Positions 7,011 through 11,441 of a stretch of DNA of 11,441 nt are shown piece by piece. The position numbers were made by a program, and so were the translations under genes. Numbering within the stretch: position 1 is the stretch's first letter; every line of letters begins with the position of its first letter. Source of the DNA: Clostridiales bacterium (lineage in GTDB: Bacteria; Bacillota; Clostridia; Lachnospirales; JAITVM01); contig JAITVM010000123.1 of the NCBI GenBank assembly GCA_031285815.1, positions 1 to 11,441 of the forward strand, in the 5' to 3' direction. A model generated the notes under the pieces. It had not been told where the DNA came from and did no database searches. It saw only the letters and a list, made by a program, of their open reading frames with translations.

Positions 7011-8344
7011 TAAGCCACACCCCCCTCATCAAATTGTTTTATAAGCGAAACCAAAAAATCCATTTCTTCTTTTGTATTAATTTCTGTACAGCACCACAAG
7101 ACACCGCCGTTTAATTGAAGCCCGCCCAATATCCCATTTGCTTCAAGCATCTGAAGCATTTGCGAAATTTTTTCTTCCCCATAAGGGGCTACTGTTACAA
7201 ACTCGTGGAAGAACTCCCCGCTATGTTTACGCTTATGCCCTATCTTTTCTAGCCCGCCCGCAAGGTAATGGGCCTTCGCCATGCTTTGCCCCGCCGCGCC
7301 ACAAAGGCCTGAAGGGCCCATGGCAGACATATATACAGATGCTGCCATGGCACATAAAGCTTGGTTCGAACATACATTTGAGCCTGCTTTTTCGCGCCGT
7401 ATATGCTGTTCCCTGGCCTGAAGCGTTAAAACAAACGCCCGCCTCCCGTTGCGGTCTTTTGCCTCACCGACAATACGCCCAGGAAGTTTCCGCATCAACT
7501 CATTAGTCGAAGCCATAAACCCTAAATAAGGCCCGCCAAAACTTAACGGCAGCCCTAGCGGCTGGCCTTCTCCAACGGCAATATCAGCATTGCATTCCCC
7601 CGGTGTTTTCAAAATAGCTGCAGCAATCGGGTTAATGCCCATAATAAATTTAGCGCCTTTTTCATGGGCTATTTTTGAGGCGTTTTCAGCCCCTTCAATA
7701 ACCCCAAAATAATTAGGCTGTTGTAAATATACACATGACACAGATTCATCTACCAAGGCTTCTAACGCAGACAAATCTGTCGCCCCGCCCAATTCCGGAA
7801 TTAATTCTACATCCGTACCCGCTGCCCAGCAATATGCCTTTATAGTTTCAATTACATCCGGGTGCGCTGTGGCGGACACCAGCGCTTTTTTACGTTTATT
7901 GCTACGGCACATCGAAACAGCTTCAGCCGCAGCTGTAGCGCCATCATAAACAGAAGCGTTTGATACATCCATCCCCGTGAGTTCGCAAACCATAGTCTGA
8001 TATTCAAAAATAGATTGCAATAACCCTTGCGAGATTTCAGCCTGGTATGGTGTATATGCTGTAACAAAAACCTCTTTTGATACCACAGACTTTACAATAG
8101 AGGGTATATAATGCCTATATGCGCCTGCGCCCCTAAAAATAGTGCCAAAGGTTTTATTCTTATTAGCCAAGCTTTTCATTGTGCGCAAAACTTCCAATTC
8201 AGCCTTTCCCCCTGGGATATTAAGCGGCCTGCTTAACCGTATGCTTTGCGGTATATCAGCATATAAGCCATCTAAAGACGAAAGCCCAATAGCTTCAAGC
8301 ATCTCTTGCTGCTGCGCTTTCGTTGAAGGTAAATAATTACCCAT
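7010..8344 (-). CDS. gcvPA: Glycine dehydrogenase (decarboxylating) subunit 1
   Basis: The other half of the split P-protein, corresponding to the N-terminal half of the single-chain enzyme. It has the same PLP-enzyme fold but lacks the PLP lysine; it completes the active site with GcvPB. It is 444 residues long. Family motifs are FRGAGAYRHYIPS at 70-82, TAYTPYQAEISQGLLQ at 95-110, the GGPYLGF loop at 270-276, and REQHIRREKAGSNVCSNQAL at 311-330. The start codon shares one base with the gcvH stop (TAATG at 8342-8346), and the end of gcvH supplies the G-rich ribosome-binding site. The start is therefore firm. It is the third gene of the gcv operon. Confidence 0.98.
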   Translation of the reverse strand: MGNYLPSTKAQQQEMLEAIGLSSLDGLYADIPQSIRLSRPLNIPGGKAELEVLRTMKSLANKNKTFGTIFRGAGAYRHYIPSIVKSVVSKEVFVTAYTPYQAEISQGLLQSIFEYQTMVCELTGMDVSNASVYDGATAAAEAVSMCRSNKRKKALVSATAHPDVIETIKAYCWAAGTDVELIPELGGATDLSALEALVDESVSCVYLQQPNYFGVIEGAENASKIAHEKGAKFIMGINPIAAAILKTPGECNADIAVGEGQPLGLPLSFGGPYLGFMASTNELMRKLPGRIVGEAKDRNGRRAFVLTLQAREQHIRREKAGSNVCSNQALCAMAASVYMSAMGPSGLCGAAGQSMAKAHYLAGGLEKIGHKRKHSGEFFHEFVTVAPYGEEKISQMLQMLEANGILGGLQLNGGVLWCCTEINTKEEMDFLVSLIKQFDEGGVA

Positions 8345-8727
8345 TAATGCCCCTCCCCTTCACAAAAAGCTTCGTAGCTTTCCGGAGACAGCAGCCCTTC
8401 TTTTCCGCTAACTTGCCCTACTTCTATTAACCATGCACCATATGGGTCTTCATTTATTTTTTCTGGTGAATCAAGAAGCCCTTCATTAATTGCTAAAACA
8501 GTTCCAGTGACTGGCGAAATTACATCAGACACAGCTTTAACGCTCTCAACATCGCCAAAACTTTCCCCAGCCACTACCTCATCGCCTTCTGCCGGCAAGT
8601 TTACAAAAACTAGCCCACCAAGGGAATCTTGTGCAAAATCGGTAAGCCCGGCCCTTACCGTAGTATCATTTAAAAATTCAACCCATTCATGTGTTTTACT
8701 GTACAAAAGATTTTGTTTAATATTCAT
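8344..8727 (-). CDS. gcvH: Glycine cleavage system H protein (lipoyl carrier)
   Basis: Small lipoylated shuttle that carries the aminomethyl group from the P-protein to the T-protein and is then reoxidised by Lpd. It is 127 residues long, typical size. The lipoylation lysine is K64 in FGDVESVKAVSDVISPVTG. The N-terminal YSKTHEWVE (9-17) and the C-terminal PYGAWLIEV (95-103) are characteristic. GGAGGAG lies eight bases before the ATG. A 55-base, very A/T-rich gap separates it from gcvT, with no clear terminator or promoter. The lipoyl ligase or synthase needed to activate K64 is not in this window. Confidence 0.98.
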   Translation of the reverse strand: MNIKQNLLYSKTHEWVEFLNDTTVRAGLTDFAQDSLGGLVFVNLPAEGDEVVAGESFGDVESVKAVSDVISPVTGTVLAINEGLLDSPEKINEDPYGAWLIEVGQVSGKEGLLSPESYEAFCEGEGH

Positions 8728-8782
8728 ATTTTAATCTCCTCCATTTGATTTATATTTAAAATTTTTTAAAACTAAAAATTTA

Positions 8783-9871
8783 TTAAGCCCTTTTATAAAA
8801 TGGCAATGGCACAATTTCTGCGGGGACCATCCTGCCACGCACTTCCGCCTCCACCACCGAGCCAGCCTCCGCAAAACCTTTCCCGATAAGCGCCATAGCG
8901 AAAGCAGCGTTAAGGTATGGCAAATGTGTGCCGGATGTAGATATGCCTACCTGCTTGCCCCCTATATAAATAGGGCATCCTTCCCTAATAATCCCCCTGC
9001 CGGTTACCTTAAGGCCAACCCGTGCAGTTTTAGGCGCCCCCCTATCAATTATCGCTTGTTTACCAATAAAATCACTTTTATCCATTTTCACCGCAAACCC
9101 AAGGCCCGTTTCAAGCGGGCTTATTTCATCATTCATTTCGTGGCCGTAAAGCGGCATGGAAGCTTCTAAGCGAAGCGTGTCCCTTGCCCCAAGCCCACAA
9201 GGGGCCAACATATTATCCGTATCCATCAAAAGCCCCCAAAGCTTAGGCCCGGCTTCTGTTTTACAATATAATTCATACCCATCTTCACCGGTATAGCCTG
9301 TCTTTGAAATAATGCACTCTACGCCCTGAACCATAACGCCGCTTGTAAATGTGTAGTATTTTTGTGGCAATAAAATTTCATCTACCAGTTTTGTGAGTAT
9401 AGCCCTTGACATTGGCCCCTGCAAAGCAATTTGGGCGTAACTGTCTGAAGCATCCTCTAAAACCACATCGCCAAAAATATGTTTTTTCAAAAAAGACATT
9501 ACTTTATGGCGGTTGGCAGCGTTAGGCACAGCCATATATTTATTTTCAGAGAACCGGTAAATTACCATGTCGTCAACAATGCCGCCATTTTCATTGCACA
9601 AAAGTGTATACCTGACCCGCCCGTCCCCCATATTTGTAAAATCATTCGTAAAGAGGAAATTCAAATTTTTCAGGCTATCCGGGCCGCTTATCATAATTTC
9701 GCCCATATGTGATATATCAAATAAACCGGCATACTGCCTAACAGCCATATGCTCATCAATTACGCCTTTGTATTGAACCGGCAGCAGGTAACCCGCAAAC
9801 GGTGTTATTTTCCCGCCAAGTGCAATGTGGATGTCATACAGGGCTGTCTTTAGCCCACTTTTTTCTTCCAT
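8783..9871 (-). CDS. gcvT: Aminomethyltransferase (T-protein of glycine cleavage)
   Basis: Transfers the one-carbon unit from aminomethyl-lipoyl-GcvH to tetrahydrofolate, releasing ammonia and 5,10-methylene-tetrahydrofolate (EC 2.1.2.10). It is 362 residues long with my start. Motifs are GLFDISHMGE at 49-58, GGIVDDMVIYR at 96-106 (includes the conserved catalytic Asp), GYTGEDGYEL at 192-201, and GLGARDTLRLEASMPLYGHEM at 226-246. A GTG three codons upstream (9878-9880) extends the frame to 365 aa. I reject it because the Shine-Dalgarno GAGGTGAGG (9875-9883) overlaps it, whereas the ATG at 9869-9871 lies five bases after AGGTGA. First gene of the gcv operon, behind its own promoter. Confidence 0.97.
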   Translation of the reverse strand: MEEKSGLKTALYDIHIALGGKITPFAGYLLPVQYKGVIDEHMAVRQYAGLFDISHMGEIMISGPDSLKNLNFLFTNDFTNMGDGRVRYTLLCNENGGIVDDMVIYRFSENKYMAVPNAANRHKVMSFLKKHIFGDVVLEDASDSYAQIALQGPMSRAILTKLVDEILLPQKYYTFTSGVMVQGVECIISKTGYTGEDGYELYCKTEAGPKLWGLLMDTDNMLAPCGLGARDTLRLEASMPLYGHEMNDEISPLETGLGFAVKMDKSDFIGKQAIIDRGAPKTARVGLKVTGRGIIREGCPIYIGGKQVGISTSGTHLPYLNAAFAMALIGKGFAEAGSVVEAEVRGRMVPAEIVPLPFYKRA

Positions 9872-9874
9872 AAC

Positions 9875-9883
9875 CCTCACCTC
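9875..9883 (-). promoter_or_regulatory. gcvT ribosome binding site that decides the start
   Basis: GAGGTGAGG on the minus strand contains AGGTGA five bases before the ATG at 9869-9871. Since it overlaps the alternative GTG start at 9878-9880, the ATG is the better choice. Confidence 0.75.
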
Positions 9884-9902
9884 GTATTAAATTAGTATAT
9901 AC

Positions 9903-9911
9903 ATTATAACA
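9903..9911 (-). promoter_or_regulatory. Extended -10 promoter of the gcv operon
   Basis: The minus strand reads TGTTATAAT, a perfect TATAAT with the TG extension. Seventeen bases further upstream is only TAGCTA, a poor -35, which extended -10 promoters can tolerate. Transcription would start near 9896, leaving a leader of about 25 nt before gcvT. It lies just downstream of the argH terminator, which supports an independent gcv transcript. Confidence 0.65.
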
Positions 9912-9948
9912 GTCTAAATATTTCTTAGCTATAGCAATTACCCTGGGC

Positions 9949-10001
9949 AAAAAAATAAAGCAGTATAATTTTTTAATTAAAAAATTATACCGCTTTATTT
10001 T
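9949..10001 (-). terminator. Intrinsic terminator of argH (long A/T-rich palindrome)
   Basis: The inverted repeat 9952-9974 / 9979-10001 pairs 22 of 23 positions around an AATT centre, with one A/C mismatch (9962/9991). A GC pair sits on each side of the mismatch. On the minus strand it is followed by TTTATTTTTTT, a suitable U tract for termination after argH. The near-symmetric form might also stop plus-strand transcription, though that side has a poorer T run (TTTATTTT). The stem is unusually A/T-rich, so strength is uncertain. Confidence 0.75.
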
Positions 10002-10092
10002 CGGCAAGCCAAACTTATTAATAGGGCAAATTTATTTTACGTAAGCATTTTGGCCACACGGAAAAACCTGCGCCCCATAGCCCTAAAAAAAT
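10002..10092 (-). other. argH 3' region with possible structured RNA element
   Basis: Ninety-one bases between the argH stop and its terminator hold no plausible coding frame. On the minus strand TAGGGC and GCCCTA (10080-10085 and 10022-10027) could close a 64-base structure. Inside, 10052-10075 can fold as a GGGCGCAGG / CCGTGTGGCC hairpin with a TTTTT loop, one mismatch and one bulge. It also contains the 8-base palindrome TTACGTAA (10037-10044). I match it to no RNA family. Confidence 0.35.
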
Positions 10093-11441
10093 TTAAATAC
10101 TTTCTAAATATTTGCGGTTCATACTAATTGCGGCCCTGGTTGCGGATTCTGAAGGCCCGCCTAATACACCCCTTGCTTTAACACAAGCTTCAAGGCTGAT
10201 TGAATCATAAATATCGCTATCAAAATTTTCAGAAACGGATTTAAATTCATCTATTGTTAATGCTTCGAGATTTTTGTTTTTTTGTATACAATATAGGACA
10301 AGCTTGCCGATAGCTTCGTGGGCATCACGGAAAGGCAGGCCCTTTCTAACAAGGTAGTCAGCGGCATCTGTAGCATTTGTAAAACCGCCGGCCGCAGATT
10401 TATACATAGCCGCCTTGTTTATTGACATAGTACTAAGCATGTTAGTAAATATAGGCAGGCACATACATACTGTGTCAAAGGCGTCAAACAATGGCTCCTT
10501 ATCTTCTTGCATATCTTTGTTATATGCCAGTGGCAAAGCTTTCATTACGGTTAATAACGTAATCAAGCTTCCATATACCCGCCCTGTCTTGCCGCGGATT
10601 AATTCAGCCATGTCAGGGTTTTTTTTCTGTGGCATTATACTGCTGCCGGTAGAATAAGCATCGTCCAGTTCAATAAACCTATACTCGTCGGAAGACCACA
10701 TAATTATTTCTTCACAAAACCGGCTTAAATGCATCATTAAAATAGATAAAGCAGAAATGGCCTCTATACAAAAATCCCTATCTGATACGGCGTCCATACT
10801 GTTTTGTGCAGCGGAGCCGAAGTTCAAAAGCTCTGCCGTATACAACCTATCTAATGGGTAGGTGGTGGTGGCTAGGGCCCCTGAACCTAGCGGGCAGTCA
10901 GAAGCACGTTTTTTAGTATCCAGAAGCCGACCATAATCGCGTTTTAACATCTCAACATAGGCTAACATATGATGCGCTAATGTAATTGGCTGCGCTTTTT
11001 GTAAATGCGTGAAACCAGGCATTATTGCCGTTACATTATTTTCGGATATATCCAGCAGCGTGCTAATTAACTGTTTTATTAAATTGTTGACCGAATCAAC
11101 CGCCTCTATTGTGTAAAGCCTTGTATCCAGGGCAACCTGGTCGTTCCGGCTCCTGCCTGTATGCAATTTTTTGCCTACGCCGCCTATCCGGGATATCAAA
11201 ATACTTTCGATGTTCATGTGGATATCTTCGGCAGATTCATCAAATTGAAGCCTGTTATTTTCTATATCATCTAAAATCCCTAATAGAGTGGCCTCTATAA
11301 GTTTACAGTCTTCCTTAGGGATAATATTTTGCTTTGCCAGCATTTTTACATGGGCAATACTTCCATTAATATCTTGTTTGTATAGACGCTGGTCAAAAGA
11401 TATTGAAGAATGGAAATGGTCAGTAAAGCTGTCGGTTTTCT
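10093..11441 (-). CDS. argH: Argininosuccinate lyase, N-terminus cut by window edge
   Basis: Cleaves argininosuccinate to arginine and fumarate (EC 4.3.2.1), the final step of arginine synthesis; cytosolic homotetramer of the fumarase/aspartase superfamily. The frame is open to the right edge; 448 residues are visible, so only about ten residues (the usual LWGGRF-type start) are missing. Codons upstream of the first internal Met (11341-11343) clearly belong, reading HFHSSISFDQRLYKQDI, typical ArgH sequence. Numbered from that Met, motifs are HTGRSRND at 61-68, THLQKAQP at 112-119, and the superfamily signature SSIMPQKKNPD at 234-244, which holds the catalytic Ser loop. GGPS is at 395-398 near the C-terminus. 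No defect is seen. It is a separate transcript from gcv. argG is a likely upstream neighbour, but it is not visible here. Confidence 0.97.
   Translation of the reverse strand, partial: KTDSFTDHFHSSISFDQRLYKQDINGSIAHVKMLAKQNIIPKEDCKLIEATLLGILDDIENNRLQFDESAEDIHMNIESILISRIGGVGKKLHTGRSRNDQVALDTRLYTIEAVDSVNNLIKQLISTLLDISENNVTAIMPGFTHLQKAQPITLAHHMLAYVEMLKRDYGRLLDTKKRASDCPLGSGALATTTYPLDRLYTAELLNFGSAAQNSMDAVSDRDFCIEAISALSILMMHLSRFCEEIIMWSSDEYRFIELDDAYSTGSSIMPQKKNPDMAELIRGKTGRVYGSLITLLTVMKALPLAYNKDMQEDKEPLFDAFDTVCMCLPIFTNMLSTMSINKAAMYKSAAGGFTNATDAADYLVRKGLPFRDAHEAIGKLVLYCIQKNKNLEALTIDEFKSVSENFDSDIYDSISLEACVKARGVLGGPSESATRAAISMNRKYLESI

Noticed and set aside
7138..7506. Plus-strand open frame of 122 codons inside gcvPA
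   Set aside because: Shadow of gcvPA; no motif and composition dictated by the sense strand.
7010..8344. Split P-protein considered as a frameshifted single-chain gcvP
   Set aside because: Two-subunit gcvPA/gcvPB is a well-known natural form. Both proteins have normal length, and the overlap is a proper stop/start.
8728..8782. Possible internal promoter or terminator in the gcvT-gcvH gap
   Set aside because: The gap is almost pure A/T, so weak -10-like and A/T hairpin matches are expected by chance. No GC stem and no convincing -35 were found.
9945..10030. Direct repeat GGGCAAA (9945-9951 and 10024-10030) flanking the argH terminator, as if from a small insertion
   Set aside because: Seven bases 79 apart is easily chance. 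There are no terminal inverted repeats next to the copies and no transposase-like sequence.

Overview
The window carries three transcription blocks, all on the minus strand, so it is described here from high to low coordinates. Moderate-to-low GC, a perfect CIRCE operator, the gene order hrcA-grpE-dnaK-dnaJ, a DnaK without the Gram-negative insertion in its ATPase domain, and a two-subunit P-protein (gcvPA/gcvPB) all point to a Bacillota genome. An anaerobic Clostridia member is most likely. A finer placement is not safe from sequence reading alone.

Block 1 (about 10093-11441) is argH, argininosuccinate lyase, the last step of arginine synthesis. It lacks only its extreme N-terminus, which lies beyond the right edge. 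It is followed by a 91-nt stretch with a possible folded RNA element (10022-10085) and then a long A/T-rich palindrome with a T-rich tail (9949-10001), read as the argH terminator.

Block 2 (4185-9911) is a complete glycine cleavage operon in the order gcvT-gcvH-gcvPA-gcvPB-lpd. It has its own extended -10 promoter and a leader too short for a glycine riboswitch. gcvPA and gcvPB each start on a TAATG overlap with the gene before, and lpd starts six bases after gcvPB. The products decarboxylate glycine (P), carry the aminomethyl group on lipoyl-H, transfer the one-carbon unit to tetrahydrofolate (T) and reoxidise the lipoamide (L). Together they link glycine to NADH, ammonia, CO2 and methylene-tetrahydrofolate.

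Block 3 (1-4101) is the class I heat-shock operon hrcA-grpE-dnaK-dnaJ. It is driven by a sigma-A type promoter with the CIRCE operator at its transcription start. HrcA represses the operon and GrpE, DnaK and DnaJ form the Hsp70 folding machine. dnaJ runs off the left edge. The only irregular point is the start of grpE, which lacks a Shine-Dalgarno of its own and overlaps a short upstream reading frame that has one.

I found no mobile element, CRISPR array, tRNA or rRNA, and no unrecognised gene. This is mostly conserved housekeeping sequence; the possible novelty lies in the small non-coding stretches and in grpE translation.
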